Source: Tritrichomonas musculus
Lineage: Eukaryota; Parabasalia; Tritrichomonadida; Tritrichomonadidae
DNA: 64,000 nt
Reading direction: 5' to 3'
Assembly: GCA_039105265.1 (NCBI GenBank)
Contig: JAPFFF010000005.1
Location: 558,001 to 622,000 of the forward strand
Position numbers and translations under genes: made by a program
Notes under the pieces: model-generated
Databases searched by the model: none
The model's input: the letters and a program-made list of their open reading frames with translations, nothing else
What the model was told of the DNA's origin: nothing
Shown here: positions 49,480 to 61,342 of the stretch, one piece after another
How the letters are laid out: every line of letters starts with the position of its first letter
Position numbering within the stretch: position 1 is the first letter of the stretch

Positions 49480-50406
49480 TCATTCCCACTTTAAAATAGA
49501 TCCAAATCTGAAATGCTGAACAACCAAGAACCTATCCATAACTTCACCATGATACATTTTAATCATTCCACCGTTCAACTTTTGGAAGTGGGGGACCTTT
49601 CTTAATGAATTCAACATTCTTGAATGTTCTGCAAAGTTTCCTTTTTTAACCTGATAAATATAATCAATCCATCTACAGTAGCAATATTCATCTTTATGCT
49701 CACTAGCTACTTTAGGATCATTAACATTAGCTGGAGTAATGTCTGGGTTATCAATAAGCTGTGCTGAACCAAATAAAAATGGGAGAAACACATAGTCGTC
49801 AAGCCCCCATGAACCATGTGAACCAGCTGGTTCTTGATTGTATTTCTTTTGGATATCAACATGCAAGTCCCAATATGCCCAAAAAACGTCAAAAACAATA
49901 GCCGGCCCATCTTCAGGTGTAATAAGCTCAAGGATAGCCAAGGAAGAAATAAATGCCAGAAAATTAAATTCATGACCTGTTCCATAATCAATTCTTGTCC
50001 AGCTGCCAAAAGATTGAACAAAATATTCATGACATTCGAAATTATCTGTGACATCAGCTAAAATCTCAGCTCGACTATCATAAACACGAGTCAAAAAGGT
50101 TCGAAAAGCTCTGTTACCAAAACGCATTGGCTGTTTAAGCGGTTCAACTTCATCAAGAATATCATGGACTTTTTTTAAAGATTGGAGAATAGCTGTTATA
50201 ATTGGACGAACCGTATGCGGGGTACTTCGTGGCTTTGATTTGACAGAATCATTTATTAACTGCAAAACATTGGAGATAATATTATAAGCAGGCGAAGACA
50301 TAAACTGTATAATATCATCTTCACAATTTATTTTTTTATCAAGTTTACTTAGTTCACATGGATCAAGCGAGTGCGTAATTTCAAAATTGGGTTTGTTTGA
50401 CATCAT
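49480..50406 (-). CDS. PTPA, PP2A phosphatase activator (peptidyl-prolyl isomerase type)
   Basis: A 308-residue protein from ATG 50406 (MMSNKPNFEI); the frame formally opens nine codons earlier at GTG. Family signatures are clear: RFGNRAFRTFLTRV, SFGSWTRIDYGTGHEFNFLA, and GSHGSWGLDDYVFLPFLFGS. Length is normal for the PTPA core (about 300-320). PTPA (PPP2R4/Ypa/Rrd) loads metal into and activates the PP2A catalytic subunit, with ATP, and has prolyl isomerase activity. No truncation is seen. A candidate TIR element begins about 100 nt upstream of the start, so the promoter is compact. Confidence 0.95.
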   Translation of the reverse strand: MMSNKPNFEITHSLDPCELSKLDKKINCEDDIIQFMSSPAYNIISNVLQLINDSVKSKPRSTPHTVRPIITAILQSLKKVHDILDEVEPLKQPMRFGNRAFRTFLTRVYDSRAEILADVTDNFECHEYFVQSFGSWTRIDYGTGHEFNFLAFISSLAILELITPEDGPAIVFDVFWAYWDLHVDIQKKYNQEPAGSHGSWGLDDYVFLPFLFGSAQLIDNPDITPANVNDPKVASEHKDEYCYCRWIDYIYQVKKGNFAEHSRMLNSLRKVPHFQKLNGGMIKMYHGEVMDRFLVVQHFRFGSILKWE

Positions 50407-50504
50407 AGAAAAAAATTGATCAATTTTTTTCACATTTTTTTAATTCAATATATTGACCATATTTGAAAATTTTCGCCTGATCAATCTATTTATTTCAAAT
50501 AAAG

Positions 50505-51209
50505 GTATGGAAACTTTTTTTTGTGAATTTTTTTGAGAGAAAAAAAGTTATGCTTTTTATATTTAAAAAGAAAAATTATTATATATTAATGCACATTAGA
50601 ATTTATGATGAATTTATGAGTTTCAGATCAATCTAATCAAGTTGAAAATAATATGAAATTTTGAAATTTCAAAGATTATTATCACTTTATTAAGATACTT
50701 ATTTATAATTATTTATATTAAATTATTGGTTCATCATTATGTGATAAATGTTTTAAAAAATGATCTTTGAATATCAAGATAAATCTTAATTTTAAAAATA
50801 ATGATATTTATTTTACAATTATCTTTAAAATCTTCTTACATATTGTTTTGGAAATTATATATATAACACAAAATAGTATATATTATAAAATAAAATTATT
50901 TAAAGTATCAACTTTCTGGATAAATAATGAGATATAAAAAAAAGCATTCAAAAAGTTTAAAAAATGAAATAACGTATAAATTTCCACGAATTCAAAAAAA
51001 TTCAATATCATTATTATATAAAAAGTTAAAAAACGATCGATTATTTGTGAGTATTTTAAAAATAAACATCTCAAATTAAAAAATATTTATATCTTAATTT
51101 TGGTCCATTAATAATTAGGTTATTAATATATATTCACATTATATACTAAATAATAAATATAAGAAATCAATATTATTGAAGTCTATAAGACAAAAGGGAG
51201 TTTCCATAC
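50505..51209. repeat. Possible 0.7-kb TIR element
   Basis: GTATGGAAACT at 50505-50515 recurs as AGTTTCCATAC at 51199-51209, and the match extends loosely (three variable bases, then TTTTG). There is no obvious target duplication and no ORF beyond a 63-codon frame of low-complexity sequence. It may be a MITE or chance. Confidence 0.35.
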
Positions 51210-52517
51210 TTTTTACTAAAAAAATAAAACCCCCTAAAAAACCGTTTACAATTTTTTGCGGCGCTAAAAAACGATTCCTAACAAAATACCTCTATTCTTT
51301 TTAATACATTTGATATCCAGCAATTATTATTCAGATCATAAATAATAATTTTATTGAACTATTTCTTTTGATTTTCTGTTTCAATGAATATAATTTGGAT
51401 ATCAATCATTGAAAATAAAATTGGGATTTGCTCTGATATAAAGCATTTAATTTGTGCATAAAGCAAAACTCTGTTTTTGTTTTTTATTTCTGTTTTTGCC
51501 CCAAAAAGTTACTTGATCATCATCATTTATAAATCTTTTGAAAATCAAAATTCATTCTATTGGCTTTGCTTATTTGATTTAGCGTTATTAGTACAGTTTT
51601 ATTTATTAAAATGATTACATTTAAAGTGCTAGAACATAAAATGATTTTTTTCTTTTTGATTTAAAATATTTCTGTTATTTTCATAAAAAAACAAATAATT
51701 ATATTATTTAATGCTTTTTTATGAGATATATCAAAAATAGATTAAGATATTCGATCAATATAAATTTTATTTATTTTTGAATAGTTTATTTCATTTTGTA
51801 TTTTTTTAACAGATATTTTTAAAAATGGATAGCATAGTATAAATCAAATGATATTCTTAATTGATATTAAGAAAATATTCCTTGAATTTCTTTTCAAAAA
51901 TAATAATTTTCATGATTTGAAGTAAATAAATGCATATATATATTTATAAAATAAAAAACTGGTTATATAAAAATAGTTAACTTAAAAATATTTTATATTA
52001 GAAAAAATAAATCTTACAATTTCATTGAAAAATTGAGAGTTTTTTGTAGGAAAAACGTATTTTATTGTATGCAATTATTTTAAATTGAGAGTTTTTTGTA
52101 GGAAAAACGTATTATTTTGATAAGAGAATGAAAGGTTATTAAAAATAAAATATATTAAAAATAGTAAAATATATATTAATTATAATAATTTGTATATTTA
52201 TTTGATTCTTAGTACGATAAAAAAAATATATCAAAATATTAAATATTGCTTAAAAATTGTTGATAATTATTAAAAATTGCCCAATAATAGGAAAATGAAA
52301 GTTTTAATCTTGAAAATATAAATAAATGTTTATATAAAATGTTTATAGATAGATTAATTGTCAATATCAAAAAATATGATTTTCGATGTAGTTATATATC
52401 CAGACAGGATCATTATTCCCTTTTGAGGTTATATAATATTTTAATCAGTATTAATAGCTAATAATTAATACACCATTATATTTTTGATTAGTCACAAAAA
52501 CAGAAATTTGGGGGGTT
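51210..52517. other. AT-rich spacer
   Basis: About 1.3 kb without gene content apart from the 32-bp direct repeat noted separately. Confidence 0.4.
52030..52113. repeat. Two 32-bp direct repeats
   Basis: AAATTGAGAGTTTTTTGTAG followed by GAAAAACGTATT occurs at 52030-52061 and again at 52082-52113, 52 bp apart, with AT-rich DNA between. Origin unknown. Confidence 0.85.
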
Positions 52518-52521
52518 TTAA

Positions 52522-53502
52522 GGGTGGAGTCTCAAAATTTTTCGCCACTAAAAAATTTGAGAGAAAATATTCAAAATTTCATTGAATTTTTGCAGACCCC
52601 ATAAGTACCTTCTCTGTTTGAAATTGATTGAAGTTATTTTAAATCAATATCAACTATGACTGTGGATATAACGTAACGTTTTGCGTTTTTTTATTTTATG
52701 GGTTTATCAAGATAAAAATCGATTTCATTTTTTTTTAAATTTTTAAAATCATCATATAATAAAACCCAATAAAAAATTTAATAAATAAAAAATAAAATTT
52801 TATTTTAAATATATAATAATAAGTAAATATTTATTTAATTTCATCTTAGCTTCAAAAAATGTAAAAACAAGAATAAAAAAATTGAATGGAAGAGTCGCAT
52901 TTTTTTACATTCAATTTTTTAATCTTGATTTATAAAAAAAGTTTATAAAAGATAATAAGAATGTATTAACTTAATAATTCTTATTATTTTAAATAAATAA
53001 AACGCGTTTTTGACGAAAATTCCCATATTATAGATATTAAAGAAAATAATTCTAGGACATGGAAAGAAAATTAAAAAAGATCAGGCATATTTTTATTTGC
53101 GGAGTCATATATAATAAAGGAAAAAACTTCATATTCTTATTTTTCTTGAATAATTTTTGCAATATATATCAAATAAAAAAAAAAACAAGTTAAGGGAACA
53201 AATTAAGGAGAGAGCGCATTAAATAAAAGAATTTAAGACGATTATTTTGAAAAAAACATATGATATTGCTATTTTTATCGATGAAATTAAAAATTTCAAA
53301 ATTTATCTGAGGTTTGAAAACAAAAAAGTAGTAATGTAAATCTTAATCGTACACTATTAATGTATGAGTGCATTTGGTTTAATGTATTTGATTTGATTAG
53401 TAAGAAATGAATTCTGTATTTAATCCTACTAAAAAATTGTTAGAAAAAAGTAATAATGCCAAAATAAACTTTTTGAGAAAAAATATCACTGAGACTCCAC
53501 CC
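52522..53502. mobile_element. 0.98-kb TIR element flanked by TTAA
   Basis: GGGTGGAGTCTCA at 52522-52534 is matched by its reverse complement at 53490-53502, and TTAA flanks both ends (52518-52521, 53503-53506), like the target duplication of piggyBac-type transposons. However piggyBac TIRs usually begin CCC, not GGG, and TTAA is common in such AT-rich DNA. No transposase frame lies inside, so it would be a non-autonomous element. Confidence 0.5.
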
Positions 53503-53864
53503 TTAAAAAAATTAAGTTTTTTTCGGAAAATGTTTTGAATGATTTTAGATCGTTCAGCCAAATAAATTCACAAAAATGTTTCAAAAAATCAACTTTTTTC
53601 TGAAAAATTGTATTTTTTTCGAAAAAACTTTTTTTTTTTCGAAAAACCCCTATTTATTGATACAATCTCTTAAGAAAACTATTTTAGATCAATCGAAATA
53701 AAAGGTTAAAAAGTGAAAATAATGGCGAAAATTTAATATTTTGAAATAGAAAAATAATTCAAAATTGTGAAGATAACGTCAATAAAAAAAACTAGGAAGT
53801 GGATTCTGAGAAGCCTTCAAAAAAAAAAAAAATAAAATAAAATAAAATTGTATAAAATAAAGAT

Positions 53865-55906
53865 ATGAAAGCAGACGATTTTAGTGATCTATTAAAACAT
53901 TTAGAATGCACGCTAATGATGAATGCATCGAATTGGTTTGTCTTAATTCGGCGTCAGATGGTAAATTAAGATTACGTTTCCATTTGCATTCTCTTAAAGG
54001 CAAGAATCCATTATTGAATACTGCTTGTCCCTTTTTCATTAATATCAGACGAAATAAAGATTCAATAACAAAGAAATTCTTTTGGAAAGTGGCCACTACA
54101 TCATTGCAGCACAATCACCAAAAAGATCCATTTGTAGATGTAAAGAAAATTATAGTGAGCATGGTAAACAATGGCGTTGATTTTCATTTGGTGGCTAAGA
54201 TTGTTCATGAAAATTATAATCATTTTATATCATCCCAACAAATCGCAGATATTTGCAGAAAAGATAAGAAGATAAAGTTATGTCAGAGAATAGCAGAGTC
54301 AGAAGAGTTGCGTCTTTATATAAAAAACACTAATGGTCTTTTTTTCTATGATGATAAAGATCTGGATAAAAAAGAAAATGTAGTTTACTCAAGAAGAATA
54401 TAATAACTTAAATGAATACGGTGATTTCGTTTCTTTTGATCCAACTTTTTGTTCAATGTCAAGCAAGTTGTCCGTTATACCATTAACCGTAATTGGTTCC
54501 GAAAGAGAAATCAGAAGCGGTGGAATTATATTTGCATCTTCAAACAGTCACAAAATTTTCGGTTGGATCCTCTCAATATTAGTTAATGACTTACCATCAA
54601 AAGATAAAATTCATACTATTTGTTCAGATGATGATTTAGGTTTAGTAGGTGCATACTCAGAGACATTAAGTCTAGAAAACAAAACAGATGTGATCAGAAG
54701 ATTTTACAATTGAACAGAGTTATATGTTTTTGGCATAAAATTGAAAACTTTGTTAGATTTGTTGCCACACTTCAGTTGCCTCAGAATGAAGAAAAGAAAG
54801 TTATAAGTCATTTTAGAATTATGGGAATGACTAGAGATGAAAAAGTCTTAGAAGAATGTCATAATAAGCTTTCAGAAAATGAAAAGATTAAACAGTATTT
54901 ATTAGAAAATGTTGATGAAAAAATTGATATTTTAGCAAAGAGTAGGATCAATTACTTTACATGTAGATATAATACTTCATCTATTTCAGAATCAACGAAT
55001 TGACGATTGAAAAGAACATTACCAGGAAGATTTGTAACATTAAAAGAAATTAGAGAACATATGACGTTTGTAGGGTAAAACATTACATGCAACAAAAGAT
55101 ATATATAGGGAAGAAAGTTGAAGAAAGTTAGATCACCAGATATTGTAGATATTTTGGCCAAATTCAATGTTGCACAAAGTATTGCGGAATATATATCTGG
55201 ATCAATTTCAAAGGCGAGTGAATTAATAGTCGAATTTACAAACGAAGGATTAATGGTTTTCAAGGAAGAAAAGGTCAACATTCAAGCAGAAGAAAATTAT
55301 GCAGAAACAAATTTTATTTTAATTGGCGAATGTTCTTGTAAGAAGCAAGTTAATACGGGTCTTCCTTGTTCACACTACATTAGATATCTCATTGAAACAC
55401 ACCAAGACATATACAGTAACATATCTATCGCGCCAAGATGGACAATTAATAAACCACAATCTTTCCAATTCCCTACAATTATCAGAAATAAAGTTACATA
55501 TGAGACACCAGATGTTATACCAATTGATAATAAAGAAAGATTTAATATTTTACGAGCCAGAGCAATTGCATTTGTACAATTTGCATCCTAAGATAATGCA
55601 GCATACGAATTAATGTGTGGATTTCTTAGTAAGTTTGAACAGGAACTAAATAATAGAAATCAAGAACCAGTTGTAATTGATGCTTTTTGCAATAGATCAG
55701 GCCGCCCTAAGAAAAGCTAGGCCAACAATTCAGAATTATGTTGTGCTATCTGTGGAGATGCTCATACAATTATTCGTTGTCCTCATCAAGCAGAAATATT
55801 AAAATTTAAAACATCTAATATGCAAAGCCTACCAAACACTCGTCATTGTAGAATCTGCGACTGTTCTTTCCATAATGCTGCTACTTGTCCAGTAAAGAAA
55901 GCCTGA
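53865..55906 (+). pseudogene. MULE (Mutator-like) transposase with SWIM finger and zinc knuckles, broken
   Basis: Pieces in order: an N-terminal FAR1/MULE-like domain (DGKLRLRFHLHS, then FFINIRRNKDS, WKVATTSLQHNH); DDE core with first Asp in SFDPTF (54435), a SDDDLGLVGAY block (second Asp) and FWHKIENFVRFV; SWIM finger CSCKKQVNTGLPCSHYI (about 55330-55380); and two CCHC-like knuckles, CAICGDAHTIIRCPH and CRICDCSFHNAATCP, at the end. At least seven breaks: frameshifts near 53904, 54390, 54710 and between 55075 and 55118, and stops at about 55000, 55589 and 55718. It cannot be made as one protein now. No terminal inverted repeats could be found. FAR1-like domesticated MULE proteins have the same layout, but the breaks argue for a dead transposon. 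Confidence 0.85.
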
Positions 55907-56403
55907 TTGGCAAGCAAGAATCAACATAACGATTAATATCTTAGTAAAAAAATAATTAAGCACCTTCTTTTTCTATTAAATACTCATGAAAATTAAGCAT
56001 GCTTTTAATTACATTTATTGTATATTTCCTTTTCATTTTACGTAAAATTTTAAATTAAATTTCAATTACATTTCATTTAAATTTTGTATTGATTTAGTCA
56101 TTCCAATTTTAATAGGTTTCTTTTTATGTTAGAGCAATTTATACTTATTATTCTGAAATCCTTTTTTTAGGTATAATCAATAAAATTTTTTTGATAATTT
56201 GTAATAAACTTACACATCGCAATACATACTTTAGTTTTTTTATTGGTTTGATATATATATATATGTATATAAACACATTTGGTTTTTAAAACAAATCTAT
56301 TCTAATTTAAAATATTCAAGTATTAGTAATTGACTTTATTTTAATGTTTTAATTGTTTTTATTATCATATTTTTTTTCTTTCCATATCTTTTTCTATCCT
56401 AAT
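55907..56403. other. AT-rich spacer
   Basis: About 0.5 kb between the MULE remnant and a TIR element; no feature seen. Confidence 0.4.
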
Positions 56404-57786
56404 GGAGAGGTGCGGACAGGGTGAAGTGATTTAGATTCGCACCAAAATTTGTATATATTAATTATTTTTTATGAGTATTATAATGATATAATTATTTTTT
56501 ATTTTTGTCCACGGGGCCGACTTGTGGTGATATATGATTTTTTTTCTGAGGTAGAAAAATATAAACCACTGAAAAAAATATAAAAATATGTAAACTATAG
56601 AAATTATGTAATTAAGAGAAAAATCTATTATTTAGAAGAAAAAAAGTAATGAAAACATGATAAAAATCATTTTTATACTATTTAAAAAAATGTGTCTCGT
56701 TTGTTATTATTTAATTATTAATGTATGATATAGATTCCACTTAAATTGCCCCAAAAAAAAATTGAGAAAATGAAAATGGGCCAAATTTAATAAAAAAAAG
56801 TATTTTAAAATTATATTATTAATATATAATTGTTATATATTTTATATATATCATATAATTATTATAATATAATAAAATAATAAATTACATATTAAGATAT
56901 GAATTCAAATGTAACGACTCTCAATTATTAAAACTATATTCTCAATTTTATTCTCGAAGATTTTTTTATTCAAAATTTATGAAAAAAGAATTAATGAAAA
57001 AAAACTTTCTACATTTGATTTAAATTTTAATTAAACTTCAAAATATATAAAGAAAATTATTTATTTCATTTCTCTCAAATTAACATTTTATGCGAAACGC
57101 TTTGAAATTATAATTGTTCAATATTTAGAATATACAGTTATATAAAGTTTATTAATTGTTTATATTTATTTTAAATATTTTTATATTATATATAATATTA
57201 TTAAAAGTTATATAATCTATGATGTACATATAAATATAAAAAGATATTTGCTTAATATTTTAATAAAAATTTTTTATTGAAAAAAAATCGTTATTAATGT
57301 TTATGATTTTAAAATTGATATTTGCAGCTCAGCCCCCTGAATCAAATTAAACTAAATTTAGTATATCTTTATTAAATTAAATGTACAATATTTAAATGTA
57401 ATTATAATCTAAATAAATTCTTTATTTATTTAGATATTTCAAAAAAATATGTAAAAATTCATTAAAATGAACTTTTTAACAAAATATGAAATATTTATAA
57501 AATAACAAAATGCATAATTAATCATTAATTTCCAATATATATAATAATTAATCATTATAATTTCAATCCATCCATCAGGTGGCTAGATTGGGTTATTTTC
57601 ATAGGATACTTGTTTGTGTTATTATAACTTATATAATTGCTATTTTAAAACATTTAAATAATAAATATATAAAATAAGTGCACTATAATATAATATCAAA
57701 ATTTAATTTAGTAATTATTAATACATAAAAAGATATACATATTTTTATAAACGTTAAAAATGTAAAGTAGGTGTCCGCACCTCTCC
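56404..57786. mobile_element. 1.38-kb TIR element with TAAT target duplication
   Basis: GGAGAGGTGCGGACA at 56404-56418 is repeated inverted at 57772-57786, and TAAT flanks both ends (56400-56403, 57787-57790). The interior has no ORF of note. The perfect 15-bp TIR and clean target duplication make a non-autonomous DNA transposon likely. The family is unknown. The TIR is GC-rich against very AT-rich insides. Confidence 0.75.
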
Positions 57787-57853
57787 TAATGGGTATTATA
57801 TTTACTTTTTTACAGCGAATTATTTTAAATCGGAACTAGACTTGTTATTCTCC

Positions 57854-57941
57854 GATTCTCGAGATCGATAATTGATTGTCTTTTTGATATCGATACATAA
57901 ATATACACAGATTCTCGAGATCGATTTCAGAGATCGAGAAT
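57854..57941. repeat. Cluster of CTCGAG-centred palindromic repeats
   Basis: GATTCTCGAGATCGAT occurs at 57854-57869 and 57910-57925. The second copy's ATTCTCGA (57911-57918) pairs with TCGAGAAT at 57934-57941, able to form a hairpin. It lies between the 1.38-kb element and the Polinton, so it may be a transposon end or a protein-binding array. Confidence 0.7.
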
Positions 57942-58469
57942 TTTTTTTCTCAGCTTTTGGTATCAGGATTTTCAATTAAACTTTTTGATAAAAATATGAT
58001 CCTATTTTAATCTCAAATATTTCTTAAAAAAAGAATGTATTTTTTGATTTTAATCTTAAAATAAACATCAAAACATTACATTATATATTTTTAAATATTA
58101 TAAAATCACAAATACCAATTATAAAAAAAGATAAATCAGTTTGAGATCTAGTAGTGTATATGAGATAAGCAGTGGGGGGTTAATAATTGTTCACGTCACA
58201 TTACACAGTTATTCTATATATAATGATTTCACCAATCCGCAACTCACTGCTTTTTAGAATCTATGATATCATTATTTTAATTCACGCCTTATCTACATAT
58301 TAATTTTAAATCAATAAATTTTGTTATATGTGATAATATTATTACAAATTTTTTTAAAATTTAATTTCACCACTGATTCATCACCCCTTCATAAATGATT
58401 TTCATAAATTTCATCCTCAAATCTCAAAAGTCAAAAATTGAAATCATAAATTTTATACGTAAATGATTA

Positions 58470-58830
58470 AAATTACGTTATCTGAAGTGTCTGATAAATT
58501 GAATACTCACATAAATCGAAAAAATTTTACTAATTCGTTATTTCCGAAATGTCTGATAAATTGAATAAAATGTCTGATAATTTGAATACTCACACAAATT
58601 ACAAAATTATTTTTAAAAATACGTTTTTCCGAAATGTCTGATAATTTGAATACTCACACAAATCGAAAAAATTTTATAAAATACGTTATTTCCGAAATGT
58701 CTGATAATTTGAATAAAATGTCTGATAATTCAATACTCACACAAATCGAAAAAATTTTATAAAATACGTTATTTCCGAAATGTCTGATAATTTGAATACT
58801 CACACAAATCGAAAAAATTTTATAAATAAA
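58470..58830. repeat. Sub-terminal tandem repeats of the Polinton
   Basis: About five units of roughly 60-65 bp, each with TTTCCGAAATGTCTGATAA, then ATACTCACACAAATCGAAAA and an AT-rich link. Such arrays in the ends of Mavericks are known. Some units have a doubled AATGTCTGATAA part. They could bind element proteins or mark the terminal inverted repeat. Confidence 0.8.
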
Positions 58831-58968
58831 CGTTCACCACAAATTATAAAATTATTTTATCATTTATTTTTATATCACATGTCTCAAAAAAAAATAAATC
58901 TCAAAAGTCAAATATTGAAAACATAAATTTTATACGTAAATGATTAAATTTATTTTAATATAAAGAAT

Positions 58969-60402
58969 ATGTTAAAATTAAATAGAAATAATTTTAAAGG
59001 TTTGAAACTTGATAAACTTAATAATTATATTGAATTAATTAATGAAAAACTTAACGTTACTCTTCATGAGTCGCCTTCATGGCAAGGTTCAGTTGCAAAT
59101 TTAATGAAATTTTTAAATGAAAATAATTATATACAACATGAAGGTTTGAGAATAAATGATAAATCAATTTCAAATTTTATTTCTAGATTAAATAATTTTC
59201 AAAACAAAAACGATAATTTAAATTTTTTACCAATTAATAAAATGAATAAATCGAAAATTCCGCAATTAATAAATAATGTTTCTCAATTAAACCAAATGCG
59301 TGATCAATCATACGCTAACTTGGCAAAAAATGACATTAATAAGAAAGACTTAACTAAAGCATTAAATGATATGGCGTTTTACCGTGAAAGAATGGCTGCA
59401 ATTCAACCAACGAAAAAGGCAAAACAAAATAAATACGGTAATGTTGGTATGGATGACTTAATTAATGTTGTGGCTAAATTAAATCAAGATGTTAAACAAA
59501 TTCGAGACGCTCAAAGTGTTGTAAGTGCGAATGAATGGATTAATCGACATGGATATAATGATTTATATGAAGCCACCGGTAAAGATTTAGATGGTGACGG
59601 AATTCCTGAAGTTGTCGTACAAACAAAAGAAGGTAAAAAGCCTGTAATAGTTAATGGATTTACAACCGTTCCGTCATTATTCCCATATCGCAATGCTTAT
59701 TATAAAGCTTACCCAACTGTGGACCAACGTAAAGAAGCTCATAAACAAGGTATGAACTTAAGAGGATTTATTAATAATATATATCATCCTGAATTTGATG
59801 AAACAGGGCGTACAGTCACTAATTATGCAGGTGAAAGTTGGCAAGACTTTGAAACAAAATTAAAAGCTGCTGGTATCGATGAAAAGCACTTAATCAAACC
59901 AAAGAAACGTTCAACTTATCAGGCATTTGTTGGTAAGTGTATCTCTCCAATTTATCAAGGTATCAAATACCTCAACGGTGTCAAATTACCATTCACACTT
60001 ACACAAATGGCAACGGTTATATGGAATCAATTTGCTTTACTTCCTGCAATGGTTTATGTTTATGGTGAAAGTGTTATGAATGTTAATGAGGATCAATGGA
60101 AGAATTTAAGAGGAAAGAAAGCAGTTAAAGAAGCTATTGAGTTCATAGTTCACGATTATTTAATTAATCCTGTAAAAATTGCTGATTTTGTACCTACTGC
60201 ATGTGAAATGTGTAATAAATCCGGACTACCAGTTAACCCTGAACATATTCCATTAGTTGCTAAAGCAACAATTGCTATTATTCTTAAAGGAATAAATGCA
60301 TTACCACCAAATCCAAGTGAATTTAATCAATGGTTTGATGCTAATGTTCAATCACAAGTACAAGCATTACAAACATCAGCAATCGTAGAAGAACCTGAAT
60401 AA
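58969..60402 (+). CDS. Polinton protein of unknown function (477 aa)
   Basis: ATG 58969 opens a 477-residue frame. The N-terminal 170 residues are Asn/Lys-rich and helical. Around residue 205 a DLDGDGIPEVVV motif resembles a Ca-binding DxDxDG loop, followed by KKPVIVNGFTTVPSLFPYRN. The C-terminal 250 residues are mixed. It sits directly upstream of the packaging ATPase, so a structural or morphogenesis role is likely. I do not recognise a named family. Confidence 0.6.
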   Translation: MLKLNRNNFKGLKLDKLNNYIELINEKLNVTLHESPSWQGSVANLMKFLNENNYIQHEGLRINDKSISNFISRLNNFQNKNDNLNFLPINKMNKSKIPQLINNVSQLNQMRDQSYANLAKNDINKKDLTKALNDMAFYRERMAAIQPTKKAKQNKYGNVGMDDLINVVAKLNQDVKQIRDAQSVVSANEWINRHGYNDLYEATGKDLDGDGIPEVVVQTKEGKKPVIVNGFTTVPSLFPYRNAYYKAYPTVDQRKEAHKQGMNLRGFINNIYHPEFDETGRTVTNYAGESWQDFETKLKAAGIDEKHLIKPKKRSTYQAFVGKCISPIYQGIKYLNGVKLPFTLTQMATVIWNQFALLPAMVYVYGESVMNVNEDQWKNLRGKKAVKEAIEFIVHDYLINPVKIADFVPTACEMCNKSGLPVNPEHIPLVAKATIAIILKGINALPPNPSEFNQWFDANVQSQVQALQTSAIVEEPE

Positions 60403-60508
60403 TAAATTTTAAGAAATGTGTTAATATCTAATTTCAGTTAATGATTAATAAACTTAAAATATATTTTTATCAATAATTAAAATAAACTTTTACATTAATA
60501 CATAGAAA

Positions 60509-61342
60509 ATGAACACATCATTAGAGAATATGATTAAAACGCACGTTATGAATACGTTGAAAACCTATACTATGAATAAAAATGAAAGCCTAATTTCTGA
60601 AATACACCCTGAGGTTAATATTAGGTTAAATAGTGTTAACGTCATTGTTGGTAAGCAATCATCAGGAAAGACTGTGATAGCATTAAAGGAAATCATCAAA
60701 TTAGGTGTATTAAACACTCATCACTTATTTATCTACGTTACAAAAGACGGTCAAGAATCAGATAAGACATTTTTAGCTTTAAAACCTCTTCTTATGATTC
60801 CATATATTATAATTAGTGAACAAGAAGCTGTGGAATTTATGAAGGATTTAATCTCAGCAAAGAATTTATATAATCTTATCAAACGGGAAAACTTGCAGGA
60901 TAAAATAGATGATCAACAAAAAGAGGATATGTTTAAAATGCTTGCAGTTTTTGATTTCAACCGAGAAGTATTGCATACAATCGTTTTATTCGATGATATT
61001 TCCAACAGTAAACTCTTTTCTTCAGAAGAATCTTATTTTAGCCAATTAATACGTAGATGTAGACATATAAATTTTTCATTCCTCCTTTTAATTCAAGGTT
61101 GGAAAGGATTAAAACCTCATGTTAAAAATGAAATATCAACATTATTTATATTTCCATGTTTCAATAAACAACAATTACGTTATATTTATTCACAATCAGC
61201 ATCTAATTTATCATTTGACGAATTTTATGAAATATATTCAAAAATATTGAAACGAAAAACTGAAGATTGTGAAAGTCATCCATATATGATCATTCAAGTT
61301 GTCGATGGCGGTAATACATCAATAGAACTTGACGATTCCTGA
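60509..61342 (+). CDS. Polinton genome-packaging ATPase (FtsK/HerA type)
   Basis: 277 residues from ATG 60509. Walker A is GKQSSGKT at residues 48-55, after NSVNVIVG; Walker B is the hydrophobic strand TIVLFDDIS. Size and order (Walker A near the N-terminus, basic segment RRCRHINFSFLLLIQ after Walker B) fit the A32/FtsK-like packaging ATPase of Polintons and their relatives. Its 3' end overlaps the convergent gene by 49 nt. Confidence 0.85.
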   Translation: MNTSLENMIKTHVMNTLKTYTMNKNESLISEIHPEVNIRLNSVNVIVGKQSSGKTVIALKEIIKLGVLNTHHLFIYVTKDGQESDKTFLALKPLLMIPYIIISEQEAVEFMKDLISAKNLYNLIKRENLQDKIDDQQKEDMFKMLAVFDFNREVLHTIVLFDDISNSKLFSSEESYFSQLIRRCRHINFSFLLLIQGWKGLKPHVKNEISTLFIFPCFNKQQLRYIYSQSASNLSFDEFYEIYSKILKRKTEDCESHPYMIIQVVDGGNTSIELDDS

